Assembly: GCF_017874575.1 (NCBI RefSeq)
Contig: NZ_JAGGLU010000008.1
Location: forward strand, 1 to 64,000
DNA: 64,000 nt
Direction: 5' to 3'
Source of the DNA: Lactobacillus colini
GTDB lineage: Bacteria > Bacillota > Bacilli > Lactobacillales > Lactobacillaceae
Shown here: one piece after another, positions 55,663 to 63,762 of the stretch
How positions within the stretch are numbered: position 1 is the stretch's first letter
Layout: the number at the start of each line of letters is the position of its first letter
The notes under the pieces: generated by a model
What the model was told of the DNA's origin: nothing
The model's input: only the letters and a program-made list of their open reading frames with translations
The model's database searches: none
Position numbers and translations under genes: made by a program

Positions 55663-56529
55663 ATGGACTATAAGAAAGTAAATTTAATTATTTTAACACT
55701 GTTTTTAGCAATTATATTTCCTGTGACAATAATGTATCTAAGCCGCATCTATACACTAAATATCGCTAACGGCTTAGGATTAATTTTTCTTTTAGCGATT
55801 ATTGTTGGTTTAATAACACCTAACCTCATTTTAAGCTGGCTGATGATTATTACCACCTCGATTGCAATTGGATTTCTCTTTTTAGGATATATCGTCATGC
55901 CGACTTTTTCTAAAATCATTCTTGTAATCGCTTTCCCGGTCGAAGCTAGCTTAGTTAGTGTGCTTTCAAACTTTATCATCCCTTGGTCATACATTGTAGG
56001 GCGAAACAGGAAGATCAGGAAGTTCCTTTCTCACTATAATTTTACTTTAAACTTGCAAACTGAATATAACGCCAAGAAGTTATACCGTCGCCATATCAAG
56101 ATCCTTAAAGAAAATCCCAAACTAGGCCTAAATATCAACTTGATGATGATCCATTGGGAAAATTACGAACAATATAAGGAAATGAATCCTACCAGCTACG
56201 ATAAGCTCTTAAAGAAGATAACCCATATCTTAAAAGCAAATAGATTAACTGAAGAATTCATTTATTACCTGGGAAATGCGACTTTTCTAATTAATTCGCC
56301 TAACTTGGAACCACGTATCTTCAACCAGGTTAACCTAAAAACCGAAAATAAATTATTCAAATTGCCCGAACCAATTCCAACTAGCTTAAAGGTTGTTAAT
56401 CTCTACGTTGATAACTCTAATCTTGATAAGTACGATACACCTGAAAAGATGCTCAAACACTTAGAGCGCGAGCTTGAAACGACGATCATTGTTGAATATC
56501 TCAAGGGGGGGAGGAAGGTTAGTGAATAA
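55663..56529 (+). CDS. membrane protein with degenerate GGDEF domain (exopolysaccharide operon)
   Basis: 288 residues from ATG 55663; an in-frame TTG at 55624 is possible and neither has a strong ribosome site. Four N-terminal helices (to about 105) and a cytoplasmic domain whose order resembles GGDEF proteins (LQTEYNAKKLYRRHIK...INLMMIHWENYEQYKEMNP...RLTEEFIYYLGNATFLIN). The GGDEF active site is replaced by GNATF (204-208), so it cannot make c-di-GMP. It overlaps the next gene by 8 bases and heads an operon with GT2 and GH8. Probably regulatory or a scaffold for the synthase. Confidence 0.7.
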   Translation: MDYKKVNLIILTLFLAIIFPVTIMYLSRIYTLNIANGLGLIFLLAIIVGLITPNLILSWLMIITTSIAIGFLFLGYIVMPTFSKIILVIAFPVEASLVSVLSNFIIPWSYIVGRNRKIRKFLSHYNFTLNLQTEYNAKKLYRRHIKILKENPKLGLNINLMMIHWENYEQYKEMNPTSYDKLLKKITHILKANRLTEEFIYYLGNATFLINSPNLEPRIFNQVNLKTENKLFKLPEPIPTSLKVVNLYVDNSNLDKYDTPEKMLKHLERELETTIIVEYLKGGRKVSE

Positions 56530-56665
56530 TTGGTTCTATTTCCTTGCATTAGGAATTTCAATCTTTTTTGCAATTGTATTTGTAATCATTTTTCTTTGTT
56601 CATTAAAAATTTATCTCAATATCTCTAGTATGGTTCATAAAGAAAGGAAGAACGGGAATGAGTGA
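56522..56665 (+). CDS. 47-residue single-span membrane protein in the exopolysaccharide operon
   Basis: GTG start at 56522 with GGAGG seven bases upstream. The protein (VNNWFYFLALGISIFFAIVF and a short basic-acidic tail) has one long helix. It overlaps the end of the GGDEF-like gene and the start of the GT2 gene by 8 bases each, so all three are coupled. Small membrane proteins accompany several bacterial polysaccharide synthases; function inferred. Confidence 0.75.
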   Translation: MNNWFYFLALGISIFFAIVFVIIFLCSLKIYLNISSMVHKERKNGNE

Positions 56666-57965
56666 GATATTACAAATTCTAACTTTAATTTCGATTTGGG
56701 CATCCTTATTGATGAGCATGATCACCTTAGGTGGTGCAGTTTACTTCTGGCTAAGACACAGTAAAGTTAGTGTCAAAATTAAGCCCCTTGCCCGCTATCC
56801 TCGCATTACCTTAGTAGTGCCAGCCCATAATGAAGAAGTAGTCATCCAAAAGACTACTCTTGCTATCTTGAACTTAAACTATCCGCCAGAAAAGTTAGAA
56901 ATCTTAATCTTTGCGGATAATTGTCAAGATCATACAGCTGAATATGTTAGAAGCATTATTAAACAAGATCGTTATCAAGGTCGCAACATCCGAGTCATTG
57001 ACCGCACCGGTGGCGGTGGCAAGGCAGGGGTATTAAATGATGCCCTTAAAATGGCTCATGGCGAGTATATTGGTGTCTATGATGCCGATGCCATGCCCGA
57101 AGAAAATGCCCTATACTTCTTAGTCAAAAAGATTCTCGAAAATCCTGACCGCTATATGGCTTCTTTTGGTCGTAATAAGACTAGGAATGCTAAGCAGGGC
57201 TTCCTTACTAAGTGTATTAATCAAGAAATTGTTGTTACTCAGAGAATCCAACACTGTGGAATCTGGCAACTATTCAAGATTGGCCGCATCCCGGGCACCA
57301 ACTTTATTATTAAGACCGACTATGTAAAGTCGATTGGCGGCTGGCGCAACGGTGCCCTAACTGAAGATACTGATATCTCATTCAAGATCATGGGATCTGG
57401 TAAGTTAATCGCCCTTGCTTACAACTCTGAAGCCTTTCAACAAGAACCAGAAACACTAAAAGACTACTACTTCCAGCGCTTGCGTTGGGCTAAGGGAAAT
57501 TATGAAGTAGTTATCAATAACTTCAAGCAGTTATTTAATAAAACTAATTGGCGTGTTAAGTTAGAAACCTTCTATTATGCAGCTACCTTCTTTTGGTTCA
57601 ATGCTAGTATTGTGCTGTCAGATATCTTCTTTATCACCAATATTTGTGCCTGGATTATTAATCTCTGGAACCCAGCAATCACTATTCCATTCACAATTGA
57701 CTCCAGTAACTTGTTAATTGCGCAGATTTTGCTTTTTAATTGGTTCTTGATGATTATGCTTTATATTTTGCAAATATTAACAGCACTAGCTACTCAATAT
57801 GGTCAAGCGACTAATGAACAGATTTGGCTAGCCTTGGCATCATATTTTACTTATTCGCAATTATTCATTGTTATTTCAATTCATGCCGTTATCTCAGTAA
57901 CAATGGATAGATTATTTAAACGTGATAATACTAAATGGGTAAAGACAAAGAGATTTGCAGACTAG
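56658..57965 (+). CDS. processive family 2 glycosyltransferase (polysaccharide synthase)
   Basis: 435 residues. One N-terminal helix, GT2 domain with RITLVVPAHNEE, ADNCQDHT, the DAD triad (142-144), ALTEDTDISF and QRLRWAKGNYE (Q..RW) of processive synthases, then three C-terminal helices. No PilZ domain, in contrast to BcsA. AAAGGAAG before the ATG. With the GH8 gene it makes a BcsA/BcsZ-like pair for a beta-linked polymer of unknown sugar. Confidence 0.92.
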   Translation: MSEILQILTLISIWASLLMSMITLGGAVYFWLRHSKVSVKIKPLARYPRITLVVPAHNEEVVIQKTTLAILNLNYPPEKLEILIFADNCQDHTAEYVRSIIKQDRYQGRNIRVIDRTGGGGKAGVLNDALKMAHGEYIGVYDADAMPEENALYFLVKKILENPDRYMASFGRNKTRNAKQGFLTKCINQEIVVTQRIQHCGIWQLFKIGRIPGTNFIIKTDYVKSIGGWRNGALTEDTDISFKIMGSGKLIALAYNSEAFQQEPETLKDYYFQRLRWAKGNYEVVINNFKQLFNKTNWRVKLETFYYAATFFWFNASIVLSDIFFITNICAWIINLWNPAITIPFTIDSSNLLIAQILLFNWFLMIMLYILQILTALATQYGQATNEQIWLALASYFTYSQLFIVISIHAVISVTMDRLFKRDNTKWVKTKRFAD

Positions 57966-57972
57966 AAAACAA

Positions 57973-59094
57973 ATGAAAAATTACAAACTACTTATTACTT
58001 ATTTGATCGGTGTCATCATTATTTTTGCTGGGATTATGACCTATATTCGCCTAGATAATGACCGGCTGATCCCTAAGAACTTCTACCGGCACTGGTCACA
58101 AGACTATGTTGTTACTAAGGACAACTATGCTTACGTCAATACTACTCCCCAAAAGACTCGTGGCACTGCCCTATCTGAAGGGCAAGGATATGGTATGCTA
58201 ATAACCGCAATTGCAGCTAAGCATGGCTACACCGATAAGCAGAGCTTTGATCGACTATATAGGTATTATCTTGATCACCGTGATAATATTAATGGCGAAC
58301 CAACTGAACTAATGAGCTGGAAGCAAACTGTCCAAGATAACAGCATTACAATTGAAAAAAATAGCGCTACTGATGGTGATATCTATATTGCCAAGAGCCT
58401 ACTTATGGCCCATGAGCTCTGGCCGCAAGATAAGCGCTACTTAGTCCAAGCTAAAGCAATTTGTCTTGATATTTTAGAATATGAATATAACCCTAAGAAT
58501 CAAATGTTAACTGTTGGTGACTGGGCTAATTCTAAGTCTGATTACTACAACTTGATGAGGACATCGGATGTTACACCGGGATTTTTTGAAGAGTTTTATC
58601 AAGTTACTAGGGACAAGACTTGGCTTAAGATCAAAGATAAGATGTTAACCTACCTAAATCAATTAAGTAATCATAATAAGAGCGGCTTAGTGCCTGACTT
58701 TGCTTGGGTTAAGAATGGTAAGGCTGTAGCTGTTAAGGGTAAGGTAACTGGTAGTAAATACGATGGTGATTATTACTTCAATGCCTGCCGTGTACCAATG
58801 CACCTAGCAACTACTAACTCACCCTTAGCCAAGAAGACCTTGTATCGCATGCTTAACTTCTTTAAGAAGCAGCAAACCATCACCGCCGGTTATACTCTAA
58901 GTGGAAAGTCGCTTAATGATTACCAATCTCCTGTATTTAGTGCGCCAATCTTCTTAGCTGTAATGAATAATAAAAATAAAAACTACGACCAGCTCTTCCA
59001 ATCGCAGCAATATATCTTGTTAGATAATTTATCTCCAACTGATTATTATTCAGCTACCTTGACGACTTTAGTCGCCTTGTTGAATCATAAATAG
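57973..59094 (+). CDS. glycoside hydrolase family 8 protein, membrane-anchored
   Basis: 373 residues from ATG 57973, 7 bases after the GT2 stop; an in-frame TTG at 57955 is an alternative. N-terminal signal-anchor (5-25). GH8 features: ALSEGQGYGM with the acid glutamate (E69), SATDGDIYIA with the aspartate pair (D134/D136), YYFNACRVPMHLA. Probably trims the polymer made by the GT2, as BcsZ does for cellulose. Followed by a terminator. Confidence 0.9.
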   Translation: MKNYKLLITYLIGVIIIFAGIMTYIRLDNDRLIPKNFYRHWSQDYVVTKDNYAYVNTTPQKTRGTALSEGQGYGMLITAIAAKHGYTDKQSFDRLYRYYLDHRDNINGEPTELMSWKQTVQDNSITIEKNSATDGDIYIAKSLLMAHELWPQDKRYLVQAKAICLDILEYEYNPKNQMLTVGDWANSKSDYYNLMRTSDVTPGFFEEFYQVTRDKTWLKIKDKMLTYLNQLSNHNKSGLVPDFAWVKNGKAVAVKGKVTGSKYDGDYYFNACRVPMHLATTNSPLAKKTLYRMLNFFKKQQTITAGYTLSGKSLNDYQSPVFSAPIFLAVMNNKNKNYDQLFQSQQYILLDNLSPTDYYSATLTTLVALLNHK

Positions 59095-59126
59095 AATTAC
59101 ACAGACTCAATAGTAGCAACATGCAT

Positions 59127-59154
59127 AAAAAGCCAACTTAAAGTTGGCTTTTTA
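59127..59154. terminator. terminator between the exopolysaccharide operon and immA
   Basis: AAAAAGCCAACTT/AAGTTGGCTTTTT, usable in both directions between convergent genes. Confidence 0.85.
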
Positions 59155-59181
59155 TCTGCTCTTAATTAACAAATTAAACAA

Positions 59182-59718
59182 TTATTCAATAATAAACTGA
59201 TCGAAAGAATCTTTAGGCTTAAAGAAAAAGCCTTCCTCACTTGCAAACAATTTATATGTTTCATTAATCATTCTTTTAGGTACACCATAGGCACGGATAA
59301 AGTTTAGAGGATCATAAAAATTATCTTCCTGAGCACTTGAATACTTATAAAGTAACTGCAAGGAATATATATCGGCTGACATTTCTTCTGTTATCTGCGT
59401 TCCTACTCCTCTACAATAATTTAATCTTTTTGTATCTCGATATTCGCTCATAATATGACCGATTTCATGTCCAATTGTGAATGGAACTTCTGAAGAATGA
59501 TTATGCCAATTTAAATTTATTCCTATTTCTCGTCCTTCTTTAAAAGAAAAAGATGGAAACATTGCATTAGCTTGGTATAATACATAACCTATTTTCTGCT
59601 TTTGAGCGAAATCTAATAAATAAAGAATTAACTTTATTTCACTCCAAGTATAAGAATAATTAAAAAAATAAGTAATTATTTTCTCTTCAGACCAACTACT
59701 ATTTATCGTTTCCATCAT
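59182..59718 (-). CDS. ImmA/IrrE-family metallopeptidase
   Basis: 178 residues. Zinc motif H84-E-x-x-H88 in FTIGHEIGHIMSEYRD with a downstream acidic residue. ImmA-type proteases cleave the paired phage-type repressor after DNA damage or cell signalling. It overlaps the XRE repressor gene by 20 bases. Ribosome site weak, so coupling is likely. Confidence 0.88.
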   Translation of the reverse strand: MMETINSSWSEEKIITYFFNYSYTWSEIKLILYLLDFAQKQKIGYVLYQANAMFPSFSFKEGREIGINLNWHNHSSEVPFTIGHEIGHIMSEYRDTKRLNYCRGVGTQITEEMSADIYSLQLLYKYSSAQEDNFYDPLNFIRAYGVPKRMINETYKLFASEEGFFFKPKDSFDQFIIE

Positions 59719-60055
59719 ATTTCTGAGCTTGCCTCTCTTTAATATCTTCTTCCATTAAGTTCCGGACCATATTTAGATACTTTTCTGGAACATGATATCC
59801 ATGATATGAATAGGGTATCTCTTGATCTAATGACACTGTCTTTTGTAGATGAGGGGAAGGATCATCTGTTGTGCCACTTAAATAATCTATAGAGGTATGT
59901 AATACATTAGCCACAGCACTTAAAGCCATTGTCCCAGGCTTTCTTGTCTTCCAATTGTAGATACTCTTTGTACCTAATCCAGCCCTGTCATTTACTTCTA
60001 ATAGAGTCATTTTATTTTTTTTGGCTAATTTTTTTGTTCGTTCAAACTCAATCAT
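59699..60055 (-). CDS. XRE-family repressor, ImmR-like
   Basis: 118 residues. HTH at about 8-60 (LAKKNKMTLLEVNDRAGLGTKSIYNWKTRKPGTMALSAVANVLHTSIDYLSG), linker with TTDDPSPHLQK and a charged tail. GGAGAT upstream of the ATG. Paired with the ImmA-like protease and divergent from the holin/helveticin genes; it probably represses the promoter at 60111-60139. Confidence 0.88.
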   Translation of the reverse strand: MIEFERTKKLAKKNKMTLLEVNDRAGLGTKSIYNWKTRKPGTMALSAVANVLHTSIDYLSGTTDDPSPHLQKTVSLDQEIPYSYHGYHVPEKYLNMVRNLMEEDIKERQAQKYDGNDK

Positions 60056-60107
60056 ATCAGGCTATCTCCATTATTTTTCAAAAATATTACTCTAAAAAGC
60101 GTATTTT

Positions 60108-60154
60108 TTGTTGACTAATTATGCTTTTAGGAATAATATAATAACTGTCAACAA
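60108..60154. promoter_or_regulatory. divergent operator/promoter between immR and the holin-helveticin genes
   Basis: TTGACT (60111-60116), 17 bases, TAATAT (overlapping TATAAT) on the plus strand. A perfect 8-bp inverted repeat TTGTTGAC (60108-60115)/GTCAACAA (60147-60154) brackets it, and GTCAATA occurs twice more near 60256-60285. This looks like a repressor-controlled promoter. The rest of 60056-60378 holds no gene I can support. Confidence 0.65.
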
Positions 60155-60378
60155 GCTATAAATTAACTAATAACCAAACAATTCCGTCGGCAAACAGATT
60201 ACTGGTATTAGGTAATTTATTATACCCATATTGTAGTATACTGACGTATTAATAGTCAATAATAATATGTCAATACATAATATAGATAAATATAGCTGTT
60301 AGACAACAAACAGAGGTGATGTCAAATGTACTTTTAAATCGCTCTCTGATAAAAAGAGAGGTGAATTTTAATTAAATC

Positions 60379-60693
60379 ATGGCTATTCATGATTATATCG
60401 AACTCATAGCTTTATGCTTATGGGTAATAAGTATCGTTGGTATTGGTATTTTGAGCAGATTACACTTTAAAAATAAAAAGCTAGAGCAGCTCAGAATTAC
60501 TACAAACAAACTAATGAAACAATATCTATCTTTTTAGGAACAAGAAAATTTATCTGACGATAAAAAGATTAATAGAGTTGTTAATGCCGTAGTAGCCGAG
60601 CTGCAAGCTAAAGGGTTTAAAGTTAGTGAACAAGATGCTCAAGATATTTTTGTTAAAGTTACTAAGATTTTGCAAGAAAACAACAAATCTTAG
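60379..60693 (+). pseudogene. LLH-type phage holin gene interrupted by an in-frame TAG
   Basis: The frame MAIHDYIELIALCLWVISIV runs 52 codons to TAG at 60535-60537 and continues in the same frame with EQENLSDDKKINRVVNAVVA through GFKVSEQDAQDIF to TAG 60691. One N-terminal helix and the ELQAKGFKVS segment match LLH-family holins (about 105 residues). Only one base change would restore it. The ribosome site GAGAGGTG lies 15 bases upstream. Confidence 0.75.
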
Positions 60694-60726
60694 TACTAAT
60701 GAGTAAAAATTTATGGAGGATTTCAA

Positions 60727-61695
60727 ATGGTTAATATCACTTTAAAAGCAAACTTAAAAACTCCTTTTCTAAGGGTTGTTCAAAAGGCAAATATTGGTAA
60801 AAAGTATACTTATGCATTACAAATTTATAAAAATGACACTTATGTAAGCCGAACACAAAATGCGGTTTACAATGGACAGACAATTACTTTAGGAACTCCA
60901 GGGCTAAAATTTCCAGGTAGATCTACACATGACATTGAATACGGCTTGAACAAAGCTGCCGCAGGTGGTCACACGCAAACATGGGAATATGCTGGAACTA
61001 CTGGTCATGGTAACTGGTTCATTGGCACAAAACCAAATGATGGAAAATGGGCTACACAAATTGCACGTGTATCTTATCCAGGCTCACATACTAAAAATAC
61101 AGAAATGACACGAATTTCTAATTTAGTTGAAATGGCAAATAAAGATAACTGGCATGGTCAACACCTTTTACGAGCAGAAGCTGCTGTATCTCCAAATTAT
61201 GAGTATTTATTGATTTCTACAGTTTGGGAAAATCATTCAGGTCACTTTGGTTTATATAGTCTTCCCAAAGTAAATGCTAAATTAGATAAAATTGGATCAG
61301 GCAATATCAAAATTTCTGATTTAGCCGAGTGTAAGGCACAAGATAATTATATTGTTGATATAGACAATATTGATAGTGTTTCACTTCAAGGATTTGATAT
61401 TGATAATGATAAAAACATCTATATTTCCAGTCAATATTCACCCGATATAGATGGAAAATCAAAACCTAGATCTATATATAAAGTATTCTGGGATCGACCA
61501 GAAGTCTATAATTGGCAACAATTTGATTTATCAAATTATAGAATATTAGAAACCAACTTCGAAGGTAAGCCAACAGAATTTGAAGGAATTCAAGTAATTG
61601 GAAAAGACCACCTATATCTTACTGTTGCTTATCATCAAGTAGTAAACAACACAGTAAGCACTGTTGGAAATCAAATTTTTGAAATTCAATTATAA
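60727..61695 (+). CDS. helveticin J-like class III bacteriocin (bacteriolysin family)
   Basis: 322 residues. Clear similarity in order to helveticin J: LRVVQKANIGKKYTYALQIYK, AAAGGHTQTWEYAG, GNWFIGTKPNDGKWATQIARVSYPG, LLRAEAAVSPNYEYLLISTV, GHFGLYSLPKVNAKLD, LQGFDIDNDKNIYISSQYSPDIDG, FEGIQVIGKDHLYLTVAYH. GGAGGATTTCAA before the ATG. No signal peptide; with the broken holin and phage-like regulators nearby, release would need lysis. Activity of this branch is not proven. Confidence 0.9.
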   Translation: MVNITLKANLKTPFLRVVQKANIGKKYTYALQIYKNDTYVSRTQNAVYNGQTITLGTPGLKFPGRSTHDIEYGLNKAAAGGHTQTWEYAGTTGHGNWFIGTKPNDGKWATQIARVSYPGSHTKNTEMTRISNLVEMANKDNWHGQHLLRAEAAVSPNYEYLLISTVWENHSGHFGLYSLPKVNAKLDKIGSGNIKISDLAECKAQDNYIVDIDNIDSVSLQGFDIDNDKNIYISSQYSPDIDGKSKPRSIYKVFWDRPEVYNWQQFDLSNYRILETNFEGKPTEFEGIQVIGKDHLYLTVAYHQVVNNTVSTVGNQIFEIQL

Positions 61696-61739
61696 AAATA
61701 AGCAAGTTACCAATCAATAATATCTAAAAGTTAAATATT

Positions 61740-61781
61740 AAGCTTAATTTTCTATAACATACCGAAAATTAAGCTTTTTTA
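61740..61781 (+). terminator. helveticin J-like gene terminator
   Basis: AAGCTTAATTTTC/GAAAATTAAGCTT plus T run. Confidence 0.85.
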
Positions 61782-61864
61782 TATAATGAGTAAATATTAA
61801 TAATAGTCTTACCATAATCAGCTTTACAACTGATATAATAAAATAAGATATGAGGTGGAAAATA

Positions 61865-62548
61865 ATGAATAGAAAGAAATTAATTATACATATATTAATC
61901 ACTACACTTACTATATGCGGTATTATTAATACAAATTCTAAAGCTAAGGCAGCTGACCAAAAAGATACGCCGACATCAACTGTTACTTTGAATCATAATT
62001 CTTATATCTATGATAAAAATGGAAAAAGAATTAGCAAAAATAAGTTATTAAAAAATCAAAAAGTAAAGGTATTTGGCAAGATTACTAAACTTACAAAAGC
62101 TAAGAAATATTACTTGTTTAAACCTGTAAGCAATGAAAATGACACTCCGAAACTATATTGGCTTCCGTATACAATACACAAGGGCTGGGCATATTATCAA
62201 TTAACAAATGGTGGATATATCAAAGTAGCTAATGTTGATTCAATTAATGATACATGGCATTTATTGGCAAGCTATACTACAGTGACTGTTACAGAAAGTT
62301 CTACCCTAGATGACATAAATGGTAAATCAACTACTACATATATAAAAAAGGGAAGCAAGCTCACAGTAGATCACTATATTCACATAGGAATTACACCTGA
62401 GGATGAACCTGAAAATATGTCCTATCACATCAAAGACACGAATTTATTTATACCAGTCGAATTTGTTAAAGCTCCAAGAACTGGACTAATAGCTGAATTA
62501 ATAAGATATAACCCTAATCTTAGGTCTGTTTTTGACGATTACTTATAA
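61865..62548 (+). CDS. secreted SLAP-domain protein
   Basis: 227 residues from ATG 61865 (GAGGTGG upstream). Signal peptide with cleavage near AKA-AD (29/30). SLAP motif HNSYIYDKNGKRISKN (44-59) and a second half with GGYIKVANVDSIND. S-layer-associated domains hold proteins to the cell wall by charge. The C-terminal third is less SLAP-like. Function otherwise unknown. Confidence 0.85.
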   Translation: MNRKKLIIHILITTLTICGIINTNSKAKAADQKDTPTSTVTLNHNSYIYDKNGKRISKNKLLKNQKVKVFGKITKLTKAKKYYLFKPVSNENDTPKLYWLPYTIHKGWAYYQLTNGGYIKVANVDSINDTWHLLASYTTVTVTESSTLDDINGKSTTTYIKKGSKLTVDHYIHIGITPEDEPENMSYHIKDTNLFIPVEFVKAPRTGLIAELIRYNPNLRSVFDDYL

Positions 62549-63047
62549 TTTCTTCTAGCAAAATTATAAAATTTGACTAGTCTTATTCCATTAAAATCAC
62601 CTATAAAACTTCTAAACTTAAAGCAAAATATTCTAAGTTAGAATATAACTAAGTGGCCCAAGTAAATATTAGCAAACATATTTAGACTTAATTTTCGATG
62701 AATTACATCGGGAATTAAGTCTTTTTTGTTTTAATATTATGCAAAAAAGAGTCGAACCTCTTAATTCGACTCTAAGATAATTCTATTGCTGCTACCTAAC
62801 GACTTCTAGGCAGTATGACTTCTAATTACAGTTTGGTCAACTTAGCCAATAATCGAAGCGACTTTAATTGGAATCATCTAATCCAAGTCTAGTATAAGCC
62901 TGTAAAATTTAAATAAAGCTGCAGGCTTGTTTTGTCATACTCTCATTTTTACCTTAATGTTCAAATAGACTTTTTTCATTGCCTTATCTGTATCAAAAAG
63001 AACTAAAAATCTTTGATTAAATTGTTGATATTACTTGATTTAAGGTA
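62549..63047. other. gene-free stretch with terminators and relics
   Basis: Holds a plus-strand terminator (62684-62727, AGACTTAATTTTCGATG/CATCGGGAATTAAGTCT), a unit GTGGCCCAAGTAAATATTAG at 62653 related to 17734, and a minus-strand terminator AGAGTCGAA/TTCGACTCT (62748-62773). The DNA after it (to about 62900, minus strand) could be a decayed gene but no frame holds. Confidence 0.5.
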
Positions 63048-63150
63048 GAAAAAAAGACGGTCAGAAAACCTGAACCGTCCACGTCAACGCGGGCTGAGTG
63101 ACCAACTTTGCCCAATTTTGCACGTCAACTACTTACATTGCTTTGTTCTA
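63048..63150 (-). ncRNA. antisense-type RNA (antitoxin candidate) of a type I toxin-antitoxin locus
   Basis: Minus-strand extended -10 TGGTATAAT (63165-63157) predicts a start near 63150. Terminator GACGGTTCAG/CTGACCGTC-type hairpin (63079-63056) with seven T gives an RNA of about 100 nt. It contains TTGACGTG twice and AAGTTGGT; these complement CACGTCAA and ACCAACTT in the 5' leader of the toxin mRNA on the other strand. Confidence 0.6.
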
Positions 63151-63165
63151 ATTCTAATTATACCA

Positions 63166-63174
63166 TGTTAAAAT
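63166..63174 (+). promoter_or_regulatory. toxin promoter, extended -10
   Basis: TGTTAAAAT gives an expected start near 63181, at the leader GCACGTCAAG. It nearly abuts the divergent antitoxin promoter. Confidence 0.45.
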
Positions 63175-63228
63175 TAAATTGCACGTCAAGATTAACCAAC
63201 TTGGGTGCTAGAGAGGAGGATTCCTCCA

Positions 63229-63342
63229 ATGCAAACTGCTTACTTCTGCTTTGTTTTAGCAGTTTCAGTAAGTATCGTCTTACTGTCTGTGGCTTCAGTC
63301 TTGAAGGCTGTTGCTAGGGTCATTGATTCACTAAAAAAGTAA
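63229..63342 (+). CDS. 37-residue hydrophobic toxin-like peptide
   Basis: MQTAYFCFVLAVSVSIVLLS and then VASVLKAVARVIDSLKK: one membrane helix and a basic amphipathic tail, the profile of Fst/Ldr-type toxins. GAGGAGG before the ATG sits in a hairpin GGAGGA/TCCTCC that would hide the ribosome site. Direct repeats in its leader are complementary to the RNA encoded upstream on the other strand. A terminator follows. Toxicity is inferred. Confidence 0.65.
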   Translation: MQTAYFCFVLAVSVSIVLLSVASVLKAVARVIDSLKK

Positions 63343-63351
63343 TCACTGATC

Positions 63352-63381
63352 AATAGTCGTCAACAATGACGACTATTTTTT
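63352..63381 (+). terminator. toxin mRNA terminator
   Basis: AATAGTCGTCA/TGACGACTATT followed by T run. Confidence 0.85.
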
Positions 63382-63573
63382 GTCGTTAATTTTTGATATA
63401 TCTTGTATAACTTGGTCACTTTATTGGTATTTTTAGAAAGTTTACAAAATAATAGTTATACAACTGAAATTTGAAAGCCGAAAATCACGCACCCTTCCGA
63501 GTTGCTTTTAGCTTTTTCTTTGCACAAGTAAAAATACAAGATCTCTTTTCGTTATATTTTAAGTGTTGAATTC

Positions 63574-63639
63574 AAAATAAAAAGAGGTTTTACACTATGA
63601 AAAGTATATCGAAAATTGAGTAAAAAAGGATACTAATTC
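63574..63639 (+). repeat. repeat element A, copy 2, with an 8-codon mini-ORF
   Basis: Matches 14781-14843; mini-ORF MKSISKIE (63598-63624) after AAAGAGG. The rest of 63382-63720 shows no gene. Confidence 0.5.
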
Positions 63640-63720
63640 ACTCAGCCCATTGCTTGGGATTGTCGCTAACACATCAAGTACCTTATAGCTTTTACACACA
63701 GCCAAATTTTCCAAATTACG

Positions 63721-63729
63721 TGGTAAAAT
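63721..63729 (+). promoter_or_regulatory. promoter of the last SLAP gene, extended -10
   Basis: TGGTAAAAT 34 bases before the ATG; no clear -35. Confidence 0.4.
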
Positions 63730-63762
63730 GGTATTAGCGAGGACTCTAAGGAGGTCAATACC

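Noticed and set aside
60319-60375. Short frame MSNVLLNRSLIKREVNFN before the holin relic.
   Set aside because: The ribosome-like AGAGGTG touches its ATG, leaving no spacing; not supported as a gene, though a leader role is possible.
63108-63317. A 69-codon plus-strand frame over the toxin region.
   Set aside because: It is a shadow frame across both promoters and the toxin gene, with no ribosome site; the 37-codon frame has a strong one.
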